Source: Hassallia sp050875635 (lineage in GTDB: Bacteria > Cyanobacteriota > Cyanobacteriia > Cyanobacteriales > Nostocaceae). From it: a DNA stretch of 64,000 bases. Below are positions 26,348 through 34,999 of the stretch, piece by piece. The stretch covers positions 18,109 to 82,108 of the forward strand of contig NZ_JBPAOH010000017.1 of assembly GCF_050875635.1 (NCBI RefSeq), written 5' to 3'. The stretch's first letter is position 1. Every line of letters starts with the position of its first letter. Position numbers and translations under genes: made by a program. The notes beneath the pieces were generated by a model, which did not search any database, was not told the DNA's origin, and worked only from the letters and a program-made list of their open reading frames with translations.

Positions 26348-26368
26348 ATCTTCCTATGGGAAGATTTT
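26348..26368 (+). terminator. Weak hairpin between pstA and pstB
   Basis: ATCTTCC (26348-26354) and GGAAGAT (26359-26365) flank a 4-nt loop and are followed by TTT. It may act as a partial terminator or RNA-stability element within the pst operon. Confidence 0.45.
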
Positions 26369-26447
26369 GATATAGCGATGGAAATATTTCAGCCAAACTG
26401 ACAATGAACGCTTGCAACCCTGTTTTACAAAAATTAAACCTTCCTTT

Positions 26448-27254
26448 ATGACTACTAACATTGGTACGGTAAAAGACACGGATACAGTATTGCGGACGGA
26501 GGGTGTGAACGTTTATTACGGCGATTTCCTAGCTGTAAAAAACATTTGGCTAGATATCCCCAAAAACAAGGTAACAGCCTTTATTGGTCCGTCTGGCTGT
26601 GGTAAAAGTACATTGTTGCGATGCTATAACCGCTTAAACGACTTAATTGACAGCTTCCGGGCAGAAGGTAAAATTTTTTATTGTGGTAATAACTTATACG
26701 CCCCAGACATCGATCCGGTAGAAGTGCGGCGTAGAATTGGAATGGTGTTTCAAAGACCGAATCCATTTCCGAAATCAATTTATGACAATATCACTTTTGG
26801 CGCAAAAATAAACGGCTACAAAGGTGATATGGATGAATTGGTAGAAACCAGTCTGAGAAAAGCAGCTTTGTGGGATGAAGTTAAAGATAAACTCAAGCAA
26901 AGTGGTTTATCTTTGTCGGGTGGACAACAGCAACGCTTGTGTATTGCGCGAGCGATCGCTGTACAGCCAGATGTTATCCTGATGGATGAACCTTGTTCGG
27001 CACTTGACCCGCTTTCCACCCTCAGAGTTGAAGAACTGATTAACGAACTCAAAGAGCAATATAGCATCGTCATCGTCACCCACAACATGCAACAAGCAAC
27101 ACGGGTGTCAGATATGACAGCATTTTTCAACGTAGAACCCACAGAAAAAGGCGCTCGTATGGGCTATTTAGTCGAGTACGACAGAACAGAATTAATTTTC
27201 AACGACCCCAAGCAAAAAGCAACCCAAGAGTACATTAGCGGTCGCTTCGGTTAA
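26448..27254 (+). CDS. pstB: Phosphate ABC transporter ATPase
   Basis: Cytoplasmic ATPase energising PstCA. The preferred start is the ATG at 26448 (MTTNIGTVKDTDTVLR), giving 268 residues; an in-frame TTG at 26412 adds 12 residues of no note. Walker A is GPSGCGKST (47-55), the ABC signature LSGGQQQRLCIARAIA, Walker B VILMDEPCSALD, and the switch histidine is in VIVTHNMQQ. All motifs are intact. A symmetrical element follows the stop at 27265-27297. Together the four genes form a complete Pst system; phoU is not present here. Confidence 0.96.
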   Translation: MTTNIGTVKDTDTVLRTEGVNVYYGDFLAVKNIWLDIPKNKVTAFIGPSGCGKSTLLRCYNRLNDLIDSFRAEGKIFYCGNNLYAPDIDPVEVRRRIGMVFQRPNPFPKSIYDNITFGAKINGYKGDMDELVETSLRKAALWDEVKDKLKQSGLSLSGGQQQRLCIARAIAVQPDVILMDEPCSALDPLSTLRVEELINELKEQYSIVIVTHNMQQATRVSDMTAFFNVEPTEKGARMGYLVEYDRTELIFNDPKQKATQEYISGRFG

Positions 27255-27264
27255 AAATTGTATA

Positions 27265-27297
27265 ATAATGCTGCGTCTGTAATAAATGCAGCATTAT
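27265..27297 (+). terminator. Stem-loop after pstB
   Basis: ATAATGCTGC (27265-27274) pairs with GCAGCATTAT (27288-27297) with a 13-nt loop. There is no T run, so it is a possible 3' stabiliser or weak terminator of the pst operon. Confidence 0.5.
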
Positions 27298-27319
27298 ACG
27301 TTAATTAATTCAACGTATT

Positions 27320-27348
27320 GTAGAGACGTTCCGCTGGAACGTCTCTAC
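27320..27348. repeat. GTAGAGACG palindrome, copy 1
   Basis: GTAGAGACGTTCC and GGAACGTCTCTAC form perfect 13-bp arms with a 3-nt loop. Related copies lie at 29064-29092, 37930-37957, 53525-53554 and 63649-63678. Confidence 0.7.
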
Positions 27349-27394
27349 GATTCATACGACGGTAGAAACAACGTCCAATTTGTTGTATTTACAA

Positions 27395-27465
27395 AGCGGG
27401 CGGCGGGAATCGAACCCGCATTATTAGCTTGGAAGGCTAAAGTTTTACCACTAAACTACGCCCGC
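27395..27465 (-). tRNA. tRNA-Gly (UCC)
   Basis: Read on the minus strand from 27465: acceptor stem GCGGGCG with CGCCCGC, D arm GTTTAGTGGTAAAAC, anticodon stem TTAGC/GCTAA with loop CTTCCAA (anticodon UCC), T arm GGGTTCGATTCCC, 71 nt in all. The 3' CCA is not encoded. All arms pair well, so it should be functional, in contrast to the tRNA-like Y RNAs at 50.6-53.2 kb. Confidence 0.95.
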
Positions 27466-27526
27466 AAGTTTCCAACCTCAATAATATAACACAATGCGTG
27501 GTAATAGTTCAAGCAATTAATCAAAA

Positions 27527-28939
27527 TTAACGCTGCTGTATTTTGACCCGGACAAAGCGATTAGCAAAATCTGGTACTGGTGTACCATTTGTGGAGCGAG
27601 CAGGCTGAAATTTTTCGCCTTGAAAAATAGAGTTAGCGAATTGTTGATATTTAGCTCTTTCTGCTGGTGCGATCGCTGGATCTTCAACTAAAACTTGGAC
27701 TAAATTGCCAGCTTTATCAATCACCAAGGTAGTTAAGAACTCTTTATCTGGAAGATCCAAATTAGGTTTAATAGAAAGCGAGTCAATTTGTTTTGAGTTA
27801 CTACCTATATGTTCCGGTAAAATCAGACCTTCGGGTAAAGGATCTCGGTTCAAAATCCTCTGTTCGTCTGGAGTTAGTTCGTTTGGAGTTAAAAAACGCA
27901 AAGTAGCTATCAATCCTCCTCCTGTTGAAGGTTGAGGAGTTTTGCGGGTAGTAGGAGTTGGTGAATCTTCTCCAATTGGCTGACGTGGAGTTCTCCGACC
28001 TTGAGGAATTTGCGAATCTTCCCCAATTGGCTTTTGTGGAGTTCTCCGACTTGGAATTGATGAATCTTCCGATGTTGGTTGACGTGGAGTTCTGCGACTT
28101 TGAGTTGGTGAATCTTCCGATGTTGGTTGACGTGGAGTTCTCCGACTTTGAGTTGGTGAATCTTCCGATGTTGGTTGAGGTGGAGTTCTGCGACTTTGAG
28201 TTGGTGAATCTTCTCCAATTGGCTTTTGTGGAGTTCTCCGACTTTGAGTTGGTGAATCTTCCGATGTTGGTTGACGTGGAGTTCTCCGACTTTGAGTTGG
28301 TGAATCTTCCCCAATTGGCTGAGATGGTTCAACTGGTGTAAATTTTGGTAACGGTGTCGGCTTTCCTAAACTGATTTCTTCACGAAAGCGTTTCCAAGGA
28401 AGATTACCAAATGATGTGGGTTTCGGTGTTGGTGTCGGTATCGGTGTTGGTGTGGGTGTTGGTGTGAATTTCTGTGTCGGTGTTCGTGTTGGTGTGGGTG
28501 TGGGTGTGAATATCGGTGTGGGTGTGGAAACTGATTGTTTAGGAACGAGTTGAGTATTAGATTTAGAGACAAAAGTGTTTCTTTTTCTTTGTTGACGACT
28601 TGCACCAAAATTTATCCCGCCAGAATTTTCATTTCTTGGCGTGACTGTTGAAGATTGTTGATTTGCTGAAGGTGGAGAGACTGTTTTAGCTTTTAATTGT
28701 GGTTTAGCTGGTTTAGCTTTTGATGAGGAAGGAGAAATCTCGATAATCTCAATCGGAACAATTGCTTGACTATCTCGTGGAAACCACAGACTAAACGCAT
28801 TACTATAGCGCATTAGCCAGAACACCAGCAAATGCAAAGCAACTGAACTCGTGACTACAGCAATCCACAAACCCGGCGGATCGTTGTGTCGCCTTGATGT
28901 TACATCTTTTATTGCAGTTTGGTCAACCGATTGAGTCAT
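27527..28939 (-). CDS. TonB-family protein with Pro-rich 16-residue repeats
   Basis: A 470-residue inner-membrane-anchored periplasmic protein. A single helix near 24-43 (LWIAVVTSSVALHLLVFWL) is followed by a Pro/Thr-rich spacer with a PTPTPT tract (about 140-175) and about eight 16-residue repeats of the type EDSPTQSRRTPRQP (about 215-345). The last 100 residues (TTLVIDKAGNLVQVLVED ... GTPVPDFANRFVRVKI) resemble a TonB C-terminal domain. TonB couples ExbBD to outer-membrane transporters; no exbBD or receptor is here. The C-terminal assignment is by pattern only. The 48-nt repeats are near-identical and probably vary in copy number. Confidence 0.7.
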   Translation of the reverse strand: MTQSVDQTAIKDVTSRRHNDPPGLWIAVVTSSVALHLLVFWLMRYSNAFSLWFPRDSQAIVPIEIIEISPSSSKAKPAKPQLKAKTVSPPSANQQSSTVTPRNENSGGINFGASRQQRKRNTFVSKSNTQLVPKQSVSTPTPIFTPTPTPTRTPTQKFTPTPTPTPIPTPTPKPTSFGNLPWKRFREEISLGKPTPLPKFTPVEPSQPIGEDSPTQSRRTPRQPTSEDSPTQSRRTPQKPIGEDSPTQSRRTPPQPTSEDSPTQSRRTPRQPTSEDSPTQSRRTPRQPTSEDSSIPSRRTPQKPIGEDSQIPQGRRTPRQPIGEDSPTPTTRKTPQPSTGGGLIATLRFLTPNELTPDEQRILNRDPLPEGLILPEHIGSNSKQIDSLSIKPNLDLPDKEFLTTLVIDKAGNLVQVLVEDPAIAPAERAKYQQFANSIFQGEKFQPARSTNGTPVPDFANRFVRVKIQQR

Positions 28940-28946
28940 ATTAGAT

Positions 28947-29148
28947 AATTGGTAATTGGTTGTTGGTAATTGGTAATTGGTAATTGGTAATTGGTAATTG
29001 GTAAAAAAATATTCACCAGTAACTACTAACTACTAACTACTAACTCCGCTCCTCCTAACTTTAGTACAGACGTTCCGCCGGAACGTCTCTACAACTCCTA
29101 ACTACTAACTACTAACTCCTACTCCTAACTCCTAACCACTAACCATTA
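28947..29148. repeat. GGTAATT and ACTACTA repeats with a palindrome inside
   Basis: About eight GGTAATT heptamers at 28947-29004, TAACTAC repeats at 29018-29048 and 29095-29148, and between them copy 2 of the GTAGAGACG palindrome (29064-29092). The block fills the gap between the kinase/cyclase gene and the TonB-like gene. Confidence 0.75.
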
Positions 29149-32100
29149 TCGACTAACTGTTACTTCTGGTTTGACAGCAAACGTGAGAACTGTTTCATCT
29201 ATTCCTTTAAGTTCTAGCGGACTACCTTTAATGATTTCATCTTCATCTAAATAATCTGCAACCGCAGCAGAAACGAGGATAGTACCAGGAACAGCAGCAA
29301 CTTGCAATCTAGAGGCAATATTCACACTCGGACCGATCGCAGTATAATCGGCACGTTCGGCGCTACCAAACATCCCGACAACTGCTGTACCTTGGTGGAT
29401 ACCACAGCGAAACTGTAAGCCATTACGTCCGTCGGAGTCAAATATACCTTGTTCTCGCCAACGCTGGTTTAACTCACTCAATGAACGATGCATTCCTCTT
29501 GCTGTGTTGATCGACCGACGCACCTGTTCATTAGGCGTTAGTTCTTCCGGCGCTCCATATAAAGCTAAGATAGCATCCCCCATAAATTTATCGATGGTGC
29601 CGCCATTCTCAAAGACCACTTTGGTCATTGATTCTAAATATTCATTAAGCAATTCCGCTACACGTCGCGACCTGAGGGTGTTTGATAGTTGGGTAAAACC
29701 CACAATGTCACTAAACAAAACTGTAATCAAACGCGGTTCCGGTCGCAAATCCAAAACTAAATCTCCGGTTGCGGCTTTTTGCACTAACGCACTCGGTAAA
29801 AAGCGCTTAAGCACCGATTCTGTTAGGTAAGTATTTAACTCCAAAACTCGGCGTTCATTTTCTTTCAAAGCTAAAAGATTTCGCACCTCAGCTAGAAGTT
29901 CGCGATCGTTAAATGGTTTAGCTAAATAAGCATCTGCACCTTTTTCTGTACCTTCGATGCGGGTTTCTTCATCAACTTTCGCCGTTAACAGGATAATTGG
30001 AATTCCTTTCAACTTTTCCTCGTTGCGGATCATCCGAATCATCTCCATACCTGACACCAAAGGCATCATCAAGTCGCTGACAATCAGGCGTGGTATTATT
30101 TCCTTAGCCATCAGGAATCCTTCGGAACCGTTACGCGCTGTATGCACTCGATAGCCGTTGGCGCGGAGAATTTCTGATACATAAGTCCGCAAATCTGGGT
30201 TGTCGTCTACGACCAAAATTGATTCGCCAATTTTCAGTTCATTTTCTTGGGTGTTAACACTATTTAATAAGTCTTTTTTAATACTTTCAAATTCTTCTAT
30301 TGATTGTAATTCTAAATCAGCTAATTCAACGTTAGCGCGGCTGATGTTCAATTCACAAGGCGCTTCTAGCAACTGTTCTTTAGGTAGATGAGCGCCTCCG
30401 GCGATTAGCCATAAGCTAAAGGTAGTACCTTTGCCGTAAACTGATTCTACAGTGACTTTACCGCCGTGCATTTCCACGAGTTCTTTAACTAAAGCCAAAC
30501 CTAAGCCGCTACCTTCATAAGAGCGATTTTCAGTTCCTTCAGCTTGGCGAAAGCGTTCAAATAAGTGGGGAATTTGTTCTTTAACAATGCCAATTCCCGT
30601 ATCTTGTACTTGCAATCTACAGCGATCGCCTTGAGATTGCAATCTCACAGTAATACTACCACCTATGTCTGTAAATTTCATGGCATTCGACAGCAGATTA
30701 TAAACCACTTTGTCGAATTTTTCCATATCCAAATATACTTTAGGAGATGCTTCTAGTTCGGTAATCAGATTCAGTCCCTTTTTCTCGCAATAGGGGCGAA
30801 ACGATTCGACAATTTGGTTGACAAATTCAACTAAATCGCAGGGACGGAAACTAGGCTGCATTCTTCCAGCATCCAGACGTTGCAAATCGAGTAGTTGATT
30901 TACCAGTCTTAGCAAGCGTCTTGAGTTGCGTAAGGCGATCGCACTTTGGGCGTATGATAATCCTTCTTTTGTCGCTACCGCTGATTCTAGGGGTCCTTGA
31001 ATTAAGGTTATAGGCGTGCGGAACTCGTGAGAAATATTTTGGAAAAATTCGGTTTTTTGTTTGTCTAATTGCAGCAAGCGTTCAGCTTGTTCGCGAGTTT
31101 TTTGGTATAAATGTGACTGCTGTACAGCGATCGCCGCTTGAGCTGCGACTGCTTTTGCTAACTCAATTTCTGTAGCCTGCCACTTGCGCGATCTGCTATC
31201 TTGACGCAGAGTAATACTACCGATGCTTTTGCCATCAGCCAATAAAGGAACCACCATGAGCGATCGTGCTTTTCCTCTTAAGGGCAAATCAAACCCCTTG
31301 ATTTCTGGCGGACATTGGCTCATATCCGTAATTACCACCGGTTCTTGTGTCCGCAACATTTCTTGCAGAATTGGATTTCCCTGAATCGGTGACTGAGATT
31401 GAGGGAATTCCTGATTGTCTATGTAATTATGACTACCTGTTTCCCAAGGATGATCTAGTTTGAAAGAATCCTCTGAACTGTAAGAACTTTCATACAAACC
31501 CACACATTTGACATACTCATCTTCCTCTGTCCACAAAGACAAAACACAGCCATCGACTTGCAAGGCTTGTCCTAATTGTTGGGTGATCGCTGCAAAAATA
31601 TCTTCAGGATCTAAGCTAGAGCGAATCGCACTAGTAATCGTATTAATTAGCGATTCCCGTTTCGCCAAAGCCCGCACTTGCTCGTAAGCATAAGCTTGAG
31701 ACAAAGCTAAAGCTGCCTGATCCGCCACCATCACCACTAACTGCACCTCGTCTGTTGACCACAAACGGGGCTGCTTGCACTGATGTAGCGCCAGCACTGC
31801 CATAAGTTCTTGTCGGCAAATCAGTGGAACTACCAAGCTAGAGCAAATTTTAGCTGTAGCAAAAGCAGCAGCCCGACTCAATAGTTCGGCAGTATCGCCC
31901 TGAATACGCTCATCTTTTGCTACATCATGAATCACCTGCACTTCCCGGATTTCCCATACTGTCTGCGCTAGTAGAGGGGGATGGGGGGAGTGGGGGAAGG
32001 GGGGAGTGGGGGAGAGGGAGATGGGGAGAGGGGAGCCAGCGCGTTGCGGAGGTTCCCTCCGTTGTAGCGACTGGCGTGGGGATGGGGAGAAAGAATAGTC

Positions 32101-32796
32101 TCCCTTGTCTCCCTTGTCTCCCTTGTCTCCCTTATCTCCCTTGTCTCCCTTGTCCCCAAGTCGTCCCCCTATCTCCAAAAAGTCCTCTTGAGCTCCTCTT
32201 TGGTAAATAAAATTTTCATCCACCAACTGCCCATCTTGGAAAGGACGCAACAAGCAGACATCCACTTCCAGCATATGACCGACGGTATCCACAATTGCTT
32301 GCAGAATTTGCCGATAGTCTAAGGCGCTGCGAATCGTGTTTGTGACGGTGTTCAGCAGCGATTCTTGACGCAGGGTGCGGGTAAGTTCGCGGGTGCGGGT
32401 TTTGAGGACGTTATGGGTATCCAAAGCTTGGCGTACCACTGCTTTGAGTTCCTCTGCTTCCCACGGTTTGGTGACATATTTGAATACTTTACCAGCATTA
32501 ATTGCTTCCACCAGGTCTTCGACATCGGTGTAGCCAGTTAAGATAATCCGGATGATATCTGGATACTGAGTCGCGGTTAGGCTTAAAAATTCTGTACCGC
32601 TCATCATTGGCATCCGCTGATCGGAGATGATCACGGAGACTTCTCCTTCTTGCTGAAGCAGTTCTAATGCCGCTGGACCAGAAGATGCCTTAAGCACCTT
32701 ATAGTCGCGATAGAAGGTGCGGTAAAGCAAGTCAAGGTTGTCTGGTTCGTCATCGACAACCAAAATTTTCGGCTTACTGTTTGATTGGGATTTCAT
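29146..32796 (-). CDS. REC-GAF-GAF-histidine kinase-REC-adenylate cyclase (CyaC-like)
   Basis: A 1216-residue hybrid sensor and class III nucleotide cyclase. Order: receiver 1 (Asp59, Lys110); GAF-like 1 (about 145-370) interrupted by a low-complexity insert at 210-276; GAF 2 (about 385-560); histidine kinase with His590 in NISHEFRTP, N box NLLSNAMKF, G1 DTGIGI and G2 GSGLGLAL; receiver 2 (Asp908, Lys960); cyclase (about 1020-1180) with metal-binding Asp1030 in FSDIVGFT and Asp1074 in FMGDAILALYG. All catalytic residues are present, so phosphorelay-controlled cAMP synthesis is expected. The architecture is like Anabaena and Spirulina CyaC. Whether ATP or GTP is used is inferred. It starts at an ATG at 32796. 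Confidence 0.9.
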   Translation of the reverse strand: MKSQSNSKPKILVVDDEPDNLDLLYRTFYRDYKVLKASSGPAALELLQQEGEVSVIISDQRMPMMSGTEFLSLTATQYPDIIRIILTGYTDVEDLVEAINAGKVFKYVTKPWEAEELKAVVRQALDTHNVLKTRTRELTRTLRQESLLNTVTNTIRSALDYRQILQAIVDTVGHMLEVDVCLLRPFQDGQLVDENFIYQRGAQEDFLEIGGRLGDKGDKGDKGDKGDKGDKGDYSFSPSPRQSLQRREPPQRAGSPLPISLSPTPPFPHSPHPPLLAQTVWEIREVQVIHDVAKDERIQGDTAELLSRAAAFATAKICSSLVVPLICRQELMAVLALHQCKQPRLWSTDEVQLVVMVADQAALALSQAYAYEQVRALAKRESLINTITSAIRSSLDPEDIFAAITQQLGQALQVDGCVLSLWTEEDEYVKCVGLYESSYSSEDSFKLDHPWETGSHNYIDNQEFPQSQSPIQGNPILQEMLRTQEPVVITDMSQCPPEIKGFDLPLRGKARSLMVVPLLADGKSIGSITLRQDSRSRKWQATEIELAKAVAAQAAIAVQQSHLYQKTREQAERLLQLDKQKTEFFQNISHEFRTPITLIQGPLESAVATKEGLSYAQSAIALRNSRRLLRLVNQLLDLQRLDAGRMQPSFRPCDLVEFVNQIVESFRPYCEKKGLNLITELEASPKVYLDMEKFDKVVYNLLSNAMKFTDIGGSITVRLQSQGDRCRLQVQDTGIGIVKEQIPHLFERFRQAEGTENRSYEGSGLGLALVKELVEMHGGKVTVESVYGKGTTFSLWLIAGGAHLPKEQLLEAPCELNISRANVELADLELQSIEEFESIKKDLLNSVNTQENELKIGESILVVDDNPDLRTYVSEILRANGYRVHTARNGSEGFLMAKEIIPRLIVSDLMMPLVSGMEMIRMIRNEEKLKGIPIILLTAKVDEETRIEGTEKGADAYLAKPFNDRELLAEVRNLLALKENERRVLELNTYLTESVLKRFLPSALVQKAATGDLVLDLRPEPRLITVLFSDIVGFTQLSNTLRSRRVAELLNEYLESMTKVVFENGGTIDKFMGDAILALYGAPEELTPNEQVRRSINTARGMHRSLSELNQRWREQGIFDSDGRNGLQFRCGIHQGTAVVGMFGSAERADYTAIGPSVNIASRLQVAAVPGTILVSAAVADYLDEDEIIKGSPLELKGIDETVLTFAVKPEVTVSR
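31971..32169. repeat. Low-complexity repeat inserted in frame in the kinase/cyclase gene
   Basis: On the coding strand a 9-nt unit (about six copies, each encoding Gly-Asp-Lys) is followed by a Pro/Ser-rich tract made of CCCCACTCCCC-type units. It splits the first GAF-like domain without breaking the frame. It is the same repeat family as at 2103-2226 and 9302-9451. Confidence 0.8.
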
Positions 32797-33196
32797 GCAC
32801 CGCTTTCCTGCTGCAACGGCAGTCGGTTAAAGAATAATCCGATCTCTTGAGAATGTTTCTGAGTCACTTCAGAGGCAGAGGGGAAGGGGGCTCGAAGTTG
32901 CGGGGAAACCCCACAAATGAGTAGGGGGGATGGGGAGAAAAGGGGAGGCTCCACGAATAAATTCGGAGGCTTGCGACCATATTGCAGGGGAGCAGGGGAC
33001 GGGCGCGATATTGATGATCCTCTTTCTTCCCCCTGCACCGAAGCGCCCCCTGCTCCCCTGCATAGTTCGGTCAGGTAATAGCACATTTCGACTCCATAGG
33101 CTGTTTGGCTACATGACGGCTTCGTTCTAAAGCGTTTACTCACAGTAATTCGCCTCAATAGAAGATGCCGATCGCCATTTGCTTTGATGCACCCCA
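32797..33196. repeat. Upstream region of kinase/cyclase with a 15-bp inverted repeat
   Basis: GCAGGGGAGCAGGGG (32984-32998) is perfectly complementary to 33047-33061, 48 nt away. Purine tracts surround it. A 134-codon minus-strand frame spans the region and abuts the kinase start, but its sequence is repeat-derived and it was not called. Confidence 0.55.
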
Positions 33197-34384
33197 ATCA
33201 ATTTGGTTGTCATTACTGTTACAGAATACATATTTGCTTGCTAATCCCTTCACCTTCTATCGCGATACAGATCTCCAATCTGGCTTAAAAATCCACGTCG
33301 GAGCTGCATATTAAGTTTTCCCCCCGCAACAGTTGCACTAACATTTGCGCCTTAATTTTATTTATGGCAGTCATGGTATCAGCAATATTACAAGAATAAT
33401 ATTTCAAACCTCAGTATACTATTAGACAAGTATAAGATTGACAATTGAGCAATGAGAACCATTAGTCAGGTGGTAGTGCAGGAAAATTGAAGATTACTAG
33501 GAATATACGCGCCATTGTTGAAACTTAGTTACTAAGAAAACAATCATTTCGCGATCGCGTTCTCAAGCTAAACGAACGCTACTTTCCGAAAATCTCTTGG
33601 CGGCACGAAGAGCGATCGCCTGCCATAACGAACGCAAAAACCGAGTTTTTGGCGATTGCGGGCGATTGTATTGTATAAGTAAGCGTCCTCTAGTCAAACA
33701 CCCAAAGCCTGAATTGGGCTTGACATCAGATCAAAATTTCGCTAGTAAGTTGATTTCCAATCCAGTTATTTTTTCACAAAACTTAACTATTAGAGAAGAC
33801 AAATACATCTATAATAAAATGCTAAATTATCTTGATGTCAATATTTGAGCAAAAAAGATGGCGCTCAGTTTTAATCCGGATCGCTTGCTACGGATTGATG
33901 GCAGATACTGCAAGCACAGTTTAGGATGATTGAGTTATATTATTGTCAAAAATAATCACACATCAGAATATGACCAAAAAGCTTATTTCTATGGTTTTTA
34001 TGCTTTTACCTTTGCTGGGAATGTTTAAACCTTTATTTAGATAGATGCGAATGCAGCTTCTTCAAATGAAGCATAAAGTCCTGACAAACTGGTTTTTTGC
34101 CATTTTAATTGGCTACCGCGTCCCTATGACGCAAAGCTTTGCTTCACTTTTCAACCGCAATTGCATTGCTGTCAAGTTTTGTAGAAGTACACAACGAAGA
34201 GCGATCGCACCAAATAAAATGAATTTGGGGATACACTGAATTCCTCATATAAAGCGCCAAAATTCAAATACGAGCGCGTTGTGCGTTAAATGCTTAATAG
34301 AAAAACGCTATTGTTCCTGATTTGACGATGTTTTGGGATATTATATAAGATTTTCCACAGAATAAAATCAATACTAAATTAGCT
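33197..34384. other. Gene-poor region
   Basis: About 1.2 kb without a gene I can support, with several HIP1 sites (33548-33556, 33610-33618, 34200-34208). A 24-codon plus-strand frame at 33970-34044 encodes a Lys-rich start and a hydrophobic stretch (MVFMLLPLLGMF); it could be a small exported peptide or a relic. Confidence 0.4.
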
Positions 34385-34999
34385 TTGACGACACCCTGGT
34401 TTTTTCACCCATCCCACCAACTGCAAGTATTTGCCGCCGATCAACCTTTTAACCAATTCCAAATTCGTGCGGCTACCCCTGCTGATTTGACTAATGTTGC
34501 CGAAATCATTACCGAAAGTTTTCATTCCCCAAATGGTATGTGGGGATGGGCTTTCCCGTTGCTACGTTTGGGTATTTACGAAGACTTAAGGCATCGTTTA
34601 GCATCAAGCACGCCCCATCACGTTTGTTTAGTTGCCGTTGATACTACTGCTACAACTGATAACTTAGTTGGAACTGTAGAACTCGGTGTGCGTTTTGGTG
34701 ATTCTTGGACGGCTGTTGGCAAGAGTTTTCCTTATTTGTCTAATTTAGCTGTTCACCCAAAATATCGTCGGCTGGGTGCTGCGTCGGAGTTGCTTAAAGC
34801 TTGTGAAAAAGTTGCCCTGTTGTGGGGTTTTAAAGACTTATACCTCCACGTTTTGGAAAATAACCATCAGGCACGGCAGCTTTATTTTAAGGCGGGATAT
34901 CAGGTGCATCAAGTCGAATCTTATTGGAATACCTTTTTTCTGGGGCGCTCCCGACAGATATTCTTGCACAAGTACTTGCCACATTCTGAGACTATCTAA
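34385..34999 (+). CDS. GNAT-family N-acetyltransferase
   Basis: A 204-residue acetyltransferase of the GNAT fold, transferring acetyl from acetyl-CoA to an unknown amine. The start is a TTG at 34385 (MTTPWFFHPSHQLQVF), chosen because the conserved-looking N-terminus begins there and no ATG is available upstream in frame. The acetyl-CoA-binding motif A is in YLSNLAVHPKYRRLGAASEL (about 118-137), and motif B in LYLHVLENNHQARQLYFKAGY. The family resembles RimI-type enzymes, but the 35-residue N-terminal extension is specific to a cyanobacterial group. It stands alone, so the substrate cannot be inferred. Confidence 0.82.
   Translation: MTTPWFFHPSHQLQVFAADQPFNQFQIRAATPADLTNVAEIITESFHSPNGMWGWAFPLLRLGIYEDLRHRLASSTPHHVCLVAVDTTATTDNLVGTVELGVRFGDSWTAVGKSFPYLSNLAVHPKYRRLGAASELLKACEKVALLWGFKDLYLHVLENNHQARQLYFKAGYQVHQVESYWNTFFLGRSRQIFLHKYLPHSETI

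Noticed and set aside
27910..28341. Repetitive frames on both strands inside the TonB-like gene
   Set aside because: They are generated by the 48-nt repeat in other phases; the called frame has the membrane anchor and C-terminal domain.
32793..33197. 134-codon frame overlapping the kinase/cyclase start by ATGA
   Set aside because: The overlap looks like coupling, but the translated text comes from an inverted G/C-rich repeat, with no domain or balanced composition.
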